This document shows, piece by piece, positions 45,382 through 53,461 of a stretch of 60,562 nucleotides of DNA (the stretch's first letter is position 1; each line of letters starts with the position of its first letter). The DNA is taken from NCBI GenBank assembly GCA_012719955.1, contig JAAXZI010000239.1:1-60562 (forward strand), in the 5' to 3' direction. The notes under the pieces were generated by a model. The model was not told the origin of the DNA and did no database searches. It saw only the letters and a list, made by a program, of their open reading frames with translations. Source of the stretch: Phycisphaerae bacterium (GTDB taxonomy: Bacteria; Planctomycetota; Phycisphaerae; UBA1845; PWPN01). The translations under genes were made by a program, and so were the position numbers.

Positions 45382-45471
45382 CACGTGCGCCCGTGGATCG
45401 AGGGTGCAAGCCGCGTGCGCTCGTGGATGGCGGGGGCAATCACGTGCCGTTGTGGATGAAGGGGGCCACCG
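45382..45471. repeat. 30-bp degenerate tandem repeat, three units
   Basis: Units 45382-45411, 45412-45441 and 45442-45471 share ACGTGC...GTGGAT...GGGGGCAA. They follow the glycosidase gene directly. The rest of 45472-45754 holds a palindrome copy (45638-45672) and a hairpin (45696-45724), with no gene. Confidence 0.75.
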
Positions 45472-45637
45472 GGTGAGTGGTTGCCCACAGAGAGTTGCCG
45501 GCCGGTTTGGCGCGGATCACCGCCTGAGCCGGCCGGCTTTCATTGCAGGGCAAGTCTCAACGATCACGTTGCAGGAGATGAGCCTGTATCGGATACGGAA
45601 CTGGCCGTACACCGCTTACTATACGGTTTCCGTTACA

Positions 45638-45672
45638 AACTTGGGCAGGTTCCTGCCTGGTTGTTGGTCGCT
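45638..45672. repeat. Second copy of the GGCAGG-CCTGCC palindrome family
   Basis: GGGCAGGTTCCTGCCTGGTT matches the reverse complement of 303-340 (GGCAGGAACCTGCC core at 45644-45657) with the same flank TTGTTGGT. Confidence 0.7.
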
Positions 45673-45695
45673 GCGCGCTGATAGCTTAAATCTTC

Positions 45696-45724
45696 GTGCC
45701 CCCACCTCTGAAGAGGCGGGGCAC
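45696..45724. terminator. Long hairpin between convergent genes
   Basis: GTGCCCC-CA-CCTCT-GA-AGAGG-C-GGGGCAC: a 29-base near-perfect hairpin between the glycosidase (plus) and HNH (minus) 3' ends. No T tract follows on either strand, so it could be a repeat element rather than a terminator. Confidence 0.45.
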
Positions 45725-45754
45725 CCAACGCACGAGATTCATTTGGGATCCGTA

Positions 45755-46327
45755 TTATTTCAGCTCCACGCTCCAGTAAGCGTGATCGAGGAACTGCTGC
45801 CATGAGCGGTAGCGGTCGTTGGAAAGCTGGAGGTTGATGACCGGCGAGCGCTTCGGCTTGACCGGCTTGGTGATGAGGGTCATGCCGGCCTGCTCGGGGG
45901 TTCGGCCGCCTTTCTTCACGTTACACTTGAGGCAGCAGCAGACTACGTTTTCCCACGAGGTCTTGCCGTGCTGGCTGCGCGGTACGACGTGGTCGATGCT
46001 CAGCTCGCTGGAGGCATACTTCTTGCCGCAGTACTGGCACCGTCCTCCGTCGCGGGCGAAGATGTTCCGGCGGTTCAGCTTGACGTCTTTGCGCGGCAGA
46101 CGGTCGTAGAGCGTCAGCCGGATGATCCGCGGCACCACAAGGCTCATGCGGGTGGTACGTACCCAGTCATGGCGGTGCGGCTCAAAACGCTTCTTGACTT
46201 CGCTGAGCTGAACCCAGGAATCAAAGTCGTAAGAGACGAACTGATCGTCTTCAACGTGGATGACTTCGGCGAGGTTGCGATAGAGCAGGGAAAAAGCGCG
46301 TCTGGCCGTAGTGACCCTGATGGCCAA
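45755..46327 (-). CDS. HNH endonuclease-like protein with disturbed N-terminus
   Basis: 190 residues from a TTG start. Residues 95-145 carry a zinc-ribbon HNH site: CQYCGKKYASSELSIDHVVP, then CLKCNVKKG. The in-frame sequence upstream reads VLILNRNYLAIRVTT, a typical beginning of these planctomycete-type proteins (VLVLNRNY), but has no ATG or GTG in frame. A GTG at 46413 with a near-perfect AGGAGG site begins MSSP in a different frame; adding one base to the G4 run at 46403-46406 would join them. Likely frameshift or sequencing error. Role unknown. Confidence 0.8.
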   Translation of the reverse strand: MAIRVTTARRAFSLLYRNLAEVIHVEDDQFVSYDFDSWVQLSEVKKRFEPHRHDWVRTTRMSLVVPRIIRLTLYDRLPRKDVKLNRRNIFARDGGRCQYCGKKYASSELSIDHVVPRSQHGKTSWENVVCCCLKCNVKKGGRTPEQAGMTLITKPVKPKRSPVINLQLSNDRYRSWQQFLDHAYWSVELK

Positions 46328-46673
46328 GTAGTTCCGGTTCAGGATGAGGACATGACAGCCTAGACCTGAACAGGGTTCGAGAGCAGCAATAGTAGCGGCC
46401 GTGGGGAAGACACAATCCTCCTTCCTGTTCCCGCATCGGGGGCGGCCGGCATCGCACGGTCAGGCCTGGGCTGGCGGCATGACCGCCGCTACCGTCCCTT
46501 ATTCCTGTGCTATTAGTGTATTATAGGGTACAGCGGGGCTGGTCGCAATGGGCGCTAATTCTCTCCGTATCCGTTGAAGGGGGTACTGGAAGCACGCCGG
46601 TGGCTGCTCTCTGGCGGTCTTGGGCCGCATCTACTGCTGCTGAAACGGGATTTTAAGGCCGCCGATGGCGGGT
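46328..46673. other. Leader of the HNH gene and intergenic region
   Basis: Contains the HNH promoter (46520-46548), a GGAAGGAGG ribosome binding site near 46416-46424 on the minus strand, the GTG at 46413 and the suspected frameshift run. The stretch 46550-46673 has no recognised feature. Confidence 0.45.
46520..46548 (-). promoter_or_regulatory. Strong predicted promoter of the HNH gene
   Basis: Minus strand: TTGCGA (46548-46543), 17 bases, then a perfect TATAAT (46525-46520). Transcription starts near 46513, leaving a leader that includes the GTG at 46413. Confidence 0.6.
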
Positions 46674-47939
46674 TTATGGGGTGCGTGGTTGCCTGATTGA
46701 GGTCAATCGCCGGCCGAATAAACGCTCGTAAACATCGGCCACGCCGATAAGTGCAAGAATAACGGGGATGCCGCCGACAGGGGTAAGGTTCCTCGCCAGC
46801 GGTCCCATGAGGCCGGCCAGCAGCCAGAAGATGGCGGCGAAAAGGCAGCAGACCACGGCCGTCCATCGCCATGGCCGGTAGCGGAGGGCCACGATACAGC
46901 CCCAGACGGCCGGCACGAGGAAGAACATCTGCATGGCGAACAACGGCCGCTGCAGGGTCCCGGTGACGGTGGCGTACACCGATCGCCACAGGCGACCGGC
47001 CAGCCATCTGAGGCTCTCGCCGGGCGACTCCCGAAAGTACTGCAGCAGAAGACACGCGCAGGGCTCGGCCGGGGAAACGGCTGCCGCTTCGGGGGAGACC
47101 GTCGCGCTGAGCTCCGGGTGATCACTTTCCAGGGATAGACGCCAGCAGGTGTCAACATGCCGGGCCGCCTCGGAAAGCTGGAACGGGGGGCGGAGTACCA
47201 TCGTCGCCGTGGCCATGACCAGGCCGAAGCCCACGCACAGGAATAATGCTCCTCGGGCCCGGACCTTCCGCCGGAAGGGGGCCAGCAGGATGGCCACTAT
47301 CAGGATGGGGGCCAGCAGCAGCCCGTGCAGACTCGTGAGAGCCAGCAACCCCAGAGCGGCGCCGGCCAGCAGGGCCCGCCGGTGTCGTCGGCGCTTCCGC
47401 CACCACAGCAGCAGGCCCAGCGACACCGGGGTCAGCAGAATGACCAGCGCCAGTGGGCCGGCGCGTTGGGCTATGAAAGCGAAGGACGGATGCACGACCC
47501 AGAGCAGGGCGGTCCACAGGCCCCATCTGGTGCCGAGGCCTGCTCGTGCCACCCCATACCAGCCCGCGGCGGAGAGTACACAGATGCTCAGGGCCGCGAT
47601 AAACAGGGCCGAGTCCACCTTCTGGGCCGGGACCATCGCCCCCAGGCGAGTCTCCAGCAGCGCGGAGAGGTAACCATAAACCGCGGGGTTGGGCGGGGGC
47701 TGCGCGGCGGCAAAGGGCAGCCGCGTACTCACCAGCCAGGCGGCGATCTGGGCCAGGCAGGCTACCATGAGCACCAGGCTTAAGGCGACGACCGGGTGGT
47801 GGTACAGAGGCAGTGGCAGGGGACCGGATACAACCAGCGTTGAGGAAGATGGCGCGCCAATCAGGCGGTCCTCACGCCCCCCCTCGGATACGGAGAGGGC
47901 GGAGCCTCTGGCCTTGTTGTGCGGCCCTTGACGAGGCAT
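46674..47939 (-). CDS. Polytopic membrane protein, possible GT-C-type glycosyltransferase
   Basis: 421 residues with eight or more hydrophobic helices (for example VVALSLVLMVACLAQIAAWL, ALFIAALSICVLSAAGWYGV). The arrangement, with an aspartate-bearing loop (QKVDSALF) and long lumenal loops, resembles GT-C transferases such as the ArnT/PMT group, but no catalytic motif is certain. Transcribed alone after frr. Function unknown. Confidence 0.7.
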   Translation of the reverse strand: MPRQGPHNKARGSALSVSEGGREDRLIGAPSSSTLVVSGPLPLPLYHHPVVALSLVLMVACLAQIAAWLVSTRLPFAAAQPPPNPAVYGYLSALLETRLGAMVPAQKVDSALFIAALSICVLSAAGWYGVARAGLGTRWGLWTALLWVVHPSFAFIAQRAGPLALVILLTPVSLGLLLWWRKRRRHRRALLAGAALGLLALTSLHGLLLAPILIVAILLAPFRRKVRARGALFLCVGFGLVMATATMVLRPPFQLSEAARHVDTCWRLSLESDHPELSATVSPEAAAVSPAEPCACLLLQYFRESPGESLRWLAGRLWRSVYATVTGTLQRPLFAMQMFFLVPAVWGCIVALRYRPWRWTAVVCCLFAAIFWLLAGLMGPLARNLTPVGGIPVILALIGVADVYERLFGRRLTSIRQPRTP

Positions 47940-48053
47940 GCCAATTACATTTCCTCAGTGCCTCACGCAGGCGGCAGCCACGCGCGATGGGCCACAAAAG
48001 GGGCGACCCAGGCGAAATCCGGAACAACTGACGCCTGACAACTGACGCGATTG

Positions 48054-48626
48054 CTACACTTCCTCGATCTCCTTGGCCTTGGCGGCGACCAGGGCATCCA
48101 CCTGGCTCTCGTATTTCTTGGTGAGCTGCTGGATATTTTCCTGGGCCTTCTCGGCCTCATCCTCGGAGATTTTGGATTCCTTCTCCTCGGCTTCGATCCG
48201 GCGGTTCATGTCCCGGCGGGTGTTGCGGATGGCGACCTTCTGATTCTCGCCCATCTTACGGATCTGGGCGAGCATCTTCTGTCGCCGTTCGCCGGAGAGA
48301 GGCGGAACGGGCAGACGAATGACCTTGCCGTCACTCATGGGGGTGATACCGATGTCGGAGGTCAGGATCGCCCGCTCAATGTCCTTGAGCACGCTGGGGT
48401 CGTAAGGCTTGAGCAACAGCAGGTTGCCCTCCGGCACGGAGATGCTGGCCAGTTCGCGCAGCTCCATGGTCGAGCCGTATGCCTCTACAGGAACCTTGAG
48501 GTGCTCGACCAGCCCCGGCGAGGCCCGCCCGGTGCGCACGCCGCGCAGCTCCTGGCGAAGGTAGTCGACTGCCTTCTCCATCAACTCTTCACATTCGAAT
48601 TCGATTTCATCCACCGGCATAGTCAT
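48054..48626 (-). CDS. frr: Ribosome recycling factor
   Basis: 190 residues: RTGRASPGLVEHLKVPVEAYG, AILTSDIGITPMSDGKVIRL and RRDMNRRIEAEEKESKISED are Frr signatures. Releases ribosomes from mRNA after termination with EF-G. Its usual neighbour pyrH is absent in this window. Confidence 0.97.
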   Translation of the reverse strand: MTMPVDEIEFECEELMEKAVDYLRQELRGVRTGRASPGLVEHLKVPVEAYGSTMELRELASISVPEGNLLLLKPYDPSVLKDIERAILTSDIGITPMSDGKVIRLPVPPLSGERRQKMLAQIRKMGENQKVAIRNTRRDMNRRIEAEEKESKISEDEAEKAQENIQQLTKKYESQVDALVAAKAKEIEEV

Positions 48627-48822
48627 TTCTCCCGCATGTTTCCGGCCATTTTAGGAAGAGGTGGGGGAGCAAGCAACGGTCCTGGTCCGCAGTGTGTGGT
48701 CAGTGGTCAGTTTCAGTTGTGGTGACGACGCACGACAGGGGAAAGTCGGGTCGGCATGCCCAACAATTCCGTCTTCTGCACCCCGAACGCTCTTGCCGGT
48801 GACCTGGGTGGGGGATATGGTC

Positions 48823-49146
48823 ATGTTCATGAGCGATTCACCCGCAGAATGGAAGGACGCCGGCCCCACCCCTTCGGCGAGCGAAAAACGCGAGTTGCGC
48901 TCGCGCGCCAACCGGATCAAGGCCCGGTTGATCGTTGGCCGGAAGAGGCTCACTGAGGCCGTGCTGGCGGAAGTCCGCAAAGAGCTCGACCGCAACGAAC
49001 TGATCAAGGTGCGCATGGACGAGGACGACGCGGCGGAGGCGGAGCGCCTGGCCCATGAGCTGGCCGAGCGCGTTCCCTGCCACCTGATCCAGCGGATCGG
49101 GCGCGTGGCCCTGCTCTTCCGCCAACTGCCCCCGGTCCAGCCTTAG
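48823..49146 (+). CDS. YhbY-like RNA-binding (CRM domain) protein
   Basis: About 107 residues. The CRM fold is seen in EKRELRSRANRIKARLIVGR, LTEAVLAEVRKELDRNELIK and RVDLL-like C-terminus (IQRIGRVALLFRQL). Such proteins bind rRNA during ribosome maturation. Three ATGs (48817, 48823, 48829) are possible; 48823 has GGGGG at good spacing. Confidence 0.82.
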   Translation: MFMSDSPAEWKDAGPTPSASEKRELRSRANRIKARLIVGRKRLTEAVLAEVRKELDRNELIKVRMDEDDAAEAERLAHELAERVPCHLIQRIGRVALLFRQLPPVQP

Positions 49147-49274
49147 GGCCGTTTCCAAATTTCCCCGTACCGCGAACCGCCGGGCGAGACCGGCCGGTCA
49201 GCCGGCGGCAGGTCGGGTCCCGTCCGCCTGCTACGGAGGTATGGAATGCTCCGACAAGAAATAGCATGAGCGTA

Positions 49275-49403
49275 CCCTACAACGCAAAGTGGGCCATTTT
49301 TTGTAGCGGCCGGGCTCCGTACCGGCCGTTTGGCCCATAAAGCGGCCGGCACCTGGCTTTCGCCGGGTACCCGGCCCGGCCGCTACGACTTTGCGCTGCA
49401 GGG
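49275..49403. repeat. Composite repeat with 15-bp terminal inverted repeats
   Basis: The 15-bp arms CCCTACAACGCAAAG (49275-49289) and CTTTGCGCTGCAGGG (49389-49403) face each other around two copies of the CGGCCGG/CCGGCCG hairpin (49303-49330 and 49342-49386). The same arm motif (CTTTGCGCTGTAGGG) occurs at 263-277 beside similar hairpins. It has the outline of a small non-autonomous mobile element. Confidence 0.65.
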
Positions 49404-49425
49404 CATAGGGACTAACGAGGTCGGC

Positions 49426-49453
49426 TTGTTTGTCAACAGAATTCGGGTATCAT
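49426..49453 (+). promoter_or_regulatory. Candidate promoter flanked by direct repeats
   Basis: TTGTTT (49426-49431), 16-base spacer, TATCAT (49448-49453). Direct repeats TTGTCAACA at 49430-49438 and 49453-49461 are 23 bases apart, overlapping the promoter from both sides; a repressor could use them. Confidence 0.35.
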
Positions 49454-49558
49454 TGTCAACAATTGCGGACCGGGATCGACACCCCGCGGCCAGCCTGGAC
49501 TTGAGAGCCGGCCGGGTCGCCATAAGCTCTGGGTGGGGGCGGCAGAATGGAGATTGCG

Positions 49559-51727
49559 ATGTCTATAAGGCGTTGTCTTGGCGTGGCCACGGTGACGGTG
49601 ATGAGCCTCTGTTTGGGGGCGGTCGGCGCTCAGCCGTCGCGGTCGCTCAATGACTTGACCGGGCCGTGGCAACTCTTCGTGGACGACTACCTCGTGGCCT
49701 CAAAGGAGCACGTGGTCCGCACGTATCACCCGTTCGAGAAAGACCCGCGCAACCCGCTCTTGAAGGCGGATCGGCCCTGGGAAGGCAATAACGTCTACCT
49801 GTACGGGACGGTGTTGCCGAACGAGTCGGGGCCGGGCTACCGGATGTGGTATCACGCCTTACCAGAGACGAAGGGGGACGACGCCTACCGCCTGCTCTAC
49901 GCCACCAGCCGGGACGGCATCACCTGGGAGAAGCCGAACCTGGGCTTCGTTGAGTACAAGGGCTCCAAAGACAACAACATCTTTATCCGGCGGGGCTCGC
50001 GCGATCACATCCCTTCCATCATTCACACGCCCTGGGAAAAGGACCCGCAACGACAGTACCTCATGATCAACTATGACGGCGACAAGTTCGACGGCTACGT
50101 GGTCGCCTGGTCGCCGGACGGCCTGCGCTGGACGGACGCCGCGGACAAGGCCGTATTCACCAAAGGCGGTGATGTCGGGCAGTTCCTCTATGACTTCCAC
50201 AAGGGCGAGTACGTCGGTTACGTCAAGAACACGGCCCAGGTCAGCGACATGCGGCGCCGCGCCGTGGCCCGGATTGCCAGCAAAGATCCGCTTTCCTGGC
50301 CGGAGCCTGAGCTTGTCCTGGCGCCGGACACGTTCGACGATCGCTGGGCCCACGGCATTCAGCGAACCAGCTTCTACGGCCTCTCGGCTTTTGCTTACGA
50401 GAGCATGTATCTCGGGTTCCTGTGGGTTTTCCGGGCGGACGACGAAACCGAAGGCTACTTCGACGGACCGATTTTCTGCGAACTGGTTACCAGCCGTGAC
50501 GGCGTGCACTGGATGCGCCAGCAGGGTGAGCGGGTGCCCGTTCTACCTGTCGGAACCGGCAAAGCCTGGGACCGGGGCATGGTGTTCTCGGCGACGCAAC
50601 CGCTGGTTGTCGACGGGAAGGTCTGGCTGTACTACGGCGGCGTGGATGGCAAGCACCTGCCCAGGAAGAACGAGCCGTGGCACAGCGGCATTGGCCTGGC
50701 CACCCTGCGCAAGGATGGGTTCGCTTCTCTGGATGCGAAGGGGGAAACGGGAACGGTCCTGACGCGCCGCCTGGTGGGGGCGCGCGGCCCTCTGCGGGTC
50801 AATTACACCGCTTCCGGCTCGCTGCGCGTGGAGGTGCTCGACGCGACGGGCAACGTCCTGCCGGGCTATGGTCGGGATGATTGCACGCCATTGACCGGTG
50901 ACAGCATCGACGCGACCGTGGCCTGGCGGGACCGTCGAACGCTGCCGGGCGGACGGCCCATCCGGCTTCGCTTTATCCTGGAGAATGCGTCGCTCTACTC
51001 GTTTGCCGCCGGCGGGGGCCTCAAAGTGCTGGACGAGCCCACCGCGCCGCTCGGCGTTCTTTTTACCTTTGAGAACGGCTGGACCGATTCGCTGACCGCC
51101 GACGGCAAGCAGCGGGCGATCCTTCACGGCGACATGCGGATTGATTCCGAGCGGGCCAATGTTGCCTTCGGCGGGGGGGCGGCCAGGGTCGGCTCGACCT
51201 TCGCTCCGCTGCAGACCCTCGAGATTGACCAGACTAGGGAGCTGGGCACGCAGTTCACGCTGTCGGTCATGGCCAAGAGCAAAGATAATCGCCCGGCACG
51301 TCTGTTCAGCTCGTATGAGGATCGCGGTGCGTACAAGACTACCGAGCTGGTGTTCGATTGTGATCCCAACGGCAAGTGCCTGCCGGGCCTGCGCTTGATC
51401 GTCAAAGGCATGGAGGTGCACTCCGGACCGGTGACTTTCGCCGATGACAAATATCACCACCTGGCGGTCACGTATGACGACGGCCGAATCACTTTCTATC
51501 TGGACGGGAAAGTGGTGGGACGGGGTCTGGTTCCCGGCGGCGATCCGGTATCCATGATTCGCAACCTGAGGATCGGGGAAGATGCGGCCCACGGCCATGA
51601 GCAGCAATTCCGCGGCTGGATGGATGACGTGCTCGTGTACGGCCGGGCGTTGACGCCGAACGAGATCAGCGCCCTCGGCAAGCAGGGCGCGGAAGCTTTC
51701 TTCAAGGCCCGACAGGAGAAGAAGTAA
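49559..51727 (+). CDS. Secreted five-bladed propeller glycosidase-like protein with LamG domain
   Basis: 722 residues; ATG at 49559 has GGAG before it. Signal peptide SIRRCLGVATVTVMSLCLGA, then a GH43/GH32-like beta-propeller (YRMWYHALPETKGDDAYRL, LLYATSRDGITWEKPNLGFV, SPDGLRWTDA) and a C-terminal LamG/concanavalin-like domain (about 525-700; HHLAVTYDDGRITFYLDGKV). Such proteins are abundant in planctomycetes and probably degrade glycans. Substrate unknown. Confidence 0.83.
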   Translation: MSIRRCLGVATVTVMSLCLGAVGAQPSRSLNDLTGPWQLFVDDYLVASKEHVVRTYHPFEKDPRNPLLKADRPWEGNNVYLYGTVLPNESGPGYRMWYHALPETKGDDAYRLLYATSRDGITWEKPNLGFVEYKGSKDNNIFIRRGSRDHIPSIIHTPWEKDPQRQYLMINYDGDKFDGYVVAWSPDGLRWTDAADKAVFTKGGDVGQFLYDFHKGEYVGYVKNTAQVSDMRRRAVARIASKDPLSWPEPELVLAPDTFDDRWAHGIQRTSFYGLSAFAYESMYLGFLWVFRADDETEGYFDGPIFCELVTSRDGVHWMRQQGERVPVLPVGTGKAWDRGMVFSATQPLVVDGKVWLYYGGVDGKHLPRKNEPWHSGIGLATLRKDGFASLDAKGETGTVLTRRLVGARGPLRVNYTASGSLRVEVLDATGNVLPGYGRDDCTPLTGDSIDATVAWRDRRTLPGGRPIRLRFILENASLYSFAAGGGLKVLDEPTAPLGVLFTFENGWTDSLTADGKQRAILHGDMRIDSERANVAFGGGAARVGSTFAPLQTLEIDQTRELGTQFTLSVMAKSKDNRPARLFSSYEDRGAYKTTELVFDCDPNGKCLPGLRLIVKGMEVHSGPVTFADDKYHHLAVTYDDGRITFYLDGKVVGRGLVPGGDPVSMIRNLRIGEDAAHGHEQQFRGWMDDVLVYGRALTPNEISALGKQGAEAFFKARQEKK

Positions 51728-51821
51728 CCCCGACACCGATTGTGGTTGCCGCCGCAGCTCAATCACCGTCCGCGCTGGAAGAGACAACAAATCGCCCAAT
51801 TTGTGTGCCCCGGCACGATTG

Positions 51822-51876
51822 GCGTGCCGCGGTTCCTGAGCCGGCCGGTGTGTGCCACGGTTCTTGAGCCGTGCCG
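51822..51876. repeat. CACGGTTCTTGAGCCGTG-type palindrome copies
   Basis: A diverged copy (CCGCGGTTCCTGAGCCGG) and a clear one (GTGTGCCACGGTTCTTGAGC) follow the propeller gene, directly before the CGGCCGG-type copies at 51905-51988. Confidence 0.65.
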
Positions 51877-51904
51877 GGGGGGCTCTGGCCGTTCTCCATA
51901 CTCC

Positions 51905-51988
51905 TGTAGCGGCCGGGCTCTGTACCGGCCGTTTTCCCAGTACCGCCCATTGTCTTGTAGCGGCCGGGCTCTGTACCGGCCGTTTCCG
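51905..51988. repeat. Two nearly identical CGGCCGG/CCGGCCG hairpin repeats
   Basis: TGTAGCGGCCGGGCTCTGTA then CCGGCCGTTTT at 51905-51935, and the same 28 bases at 51956-51988. They lie at the queA 3' end and may act as hairpins in either transcript. Confidence 0.8.
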
Positions 51989-52003
51989 CTATGGCGCCCA
52001 ACG

Positions 52004-53107
52004 CTACAAAATCAGCATCGCATCGCCGTAACTGTAGAAGCGGTACTCGGCGCGAATCGCCTCCTCGTAGGCGGCCAGGGTGGTCTCCCGGCCTGCGAAG
52101 GCGAAGATCATGGCCAGCAGGGTGCTGCCGGGCAGGTGGAAATTGGTGAGGATCGCGTCCACCGCCTTGAAGCGGTAGGGCGGGTAGATGAACAGGCGCG
52201 TCCAGCCGCTGCCGGGCTGCAACCGGCCGTCCTCGTCGGCGCAGGTCTCCAGCACGCGCACGCTGGTGGTGCCGACGGCGACAATCGGGCGGCCTTCGGC
52301 TCTTGCGGCGTTGACAGCAGCGGCCGAGGCTTCCGGGCATTCGTACCACTCGGCATGCATGGGGTGATCGGCCAGGTCTTCGCAGCGGATGGGCGCGAAC
52401 GTCCCCGCGCCGACGTGCAGCGTCACGAAAGCGGTGGATATTCCGGCCGTGGCCAGGGCGTCGAAGACTTCCTGCGTAAAGTGCAGGCCGGCCGTCGGAG
52501 CCGCGACGGCCCCGGGATGACGCGCGTAAACCGTCTGGTAACGCTCGGCGTCTTCCACGGTTTCCGAGGTCGGCCGGCTGTGCTCAGCTTGTGCCTCGCT
52601 CCCCTCGCGCCGGGGGCGTTTGATGTACGGCGGCAACGGCGGTTGGCCGAAGCGCATGAGGATCGCATGGGCGTTGCCGGCGGGGACGGGGGCCGCTTTC
52701 CACATTCCGCCCTCCTGCCGGTCGATCAGCTTGAGCTGGACGGCCGGGGCTGGCTCCTGGGGCGAGGCTTGGGGCGGTTCGATACTCAGCAGCTCTCCGG
52801 CGCGCAGGCGGCGGGATTCGGTGAGCATCATTTCCCATACGCCGGGCTCGGGCTCGTGCAGAAAGAGGCCCTCGATGCGTCCGCCGCTACGGCGTTTCAA
52901 GTGCAGCCGGGCGGGCAGCACGCGGGTGTCGTTGAGTACGAGTAATGCGCCGGGCGGCAGCAGTTGCGGCAGCCGGTTGAACCATTCGTGGCTGCGCTGG
53001 CCGGTGTCGCGCCGGACCACCATGAGCCTGCTGGCATCCCGCCGGTCGGCCGGATACTGGGCGATGTACTCGGGGGGCAGATCAAACTGTAGCTCGTCGA
53101 TGCGCAC
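52004..53107 (-). CDS. queA: S-adenosylmethionine:tRNA ribosyltransferase-isomerase QueA
   Basis: 367 residues. Makes epoxyqueuosine in tRNA. Motifs: DLPPEYIAQYPADRRDASRLM at the start, LLVLNDTRVLPARL, VAAPTAGLHFTQEVFDAL and VTLHVGAGTFAPIR. A charged insertion (PRREGSEAQAEHSRP) marks this copy. Queuosine salvage or synthesis genes (tgt) are not in the window. Confidence 0.96.
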   Translation of the reverse strand: MRIDELQFDLPPEYIAQYPADRRDASRLMVVRRDTGQRSHEWFNRLPQLLPPGALLVLNDTRVLPARLHLKRRSGGRIEGLFLHEPEPGVWEMMLTESRRLRAGELLSIEPPQASPQEPAPAVQLKLIDRQEGGMWKAAPVPAGNAHAILMRFGQPPLPPYIKRPRREGSEAQAEHSRPTSETVEDAERYQTVYARHPGAVAAPTAGLHFTQEVFDALATAGISTAFVTLHVGAGTFAPIRCEDLADHPMHAEWYECPEASAAAVNAARAEGRPIVAVGTTSVRVLETCADEDGRLQPGSGWTRLFIYPPYRFKAVDAILTNFHLPGSTLLAMIFAFAGRETTLAAYEEAIRAEYRFYSYGDAMLIL

Positions 53108-53461
53108 TGATCACTCCGCTGGAAGATTCTGGAGGGCCAGAACGGCATCGTCAAGCCGGGAGGCCTGTATCAGGCTGCATCGGCCGTGGCGGATGGGGGG
53201 ATTGCCGGGTGCCATGTTCACACGCGGCCCCCTCAAGCACTGCGAATACCACCAGGCTCAGGGCCGCGGGTGGGCATGGGGAATACTCCGGGGACTTCAT
53301 CATATGCTTATCCGCCTGAGTACCGCGTATAAGCATGGCCCCCGGCGCACAGTCGTATCGGCCAGGCTCTGTACCGGCCGTTTTCTATTCCGTGGCGGCT
53401 CCGTACCGGCCGTTTCCGGACAGCACCTGGTACGGCTCAAGAGCCGCAGCACACGGGGTCT
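53108..53461. other. Repeat-containing intergenic region between queA and the solute-binding gene
   Basis: Two CGGCCGG-family copies (53349-53386, 53392-53418) and one CACGGCTC-family copy (53432-53452, GGCTCAAGAGCCG palindrome). No gene recognised in the first 240 bases. Confidence 0.5.
53349..53452. repeat. Mixed palindromic repeat cluster
   Basis: Both families together: GCTCTGTACCGGCCGTTTTC at 53363-53382, a second CGTACCGGCCGTTTCC at about 53403-53418, and ACGGCTCAAGAGCCGCAG at 53432-53449. Confidence 0.7.

Larger units (their letters stand above)
49147..49558. other. Repeat-rich intergenic region before the propeller/LamG gene
   Basis: Contains the composite palindromic element at 49275-49403 and a promoter-like region near 49426-49453. 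No gene is recognised. Confidence 0.5.
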
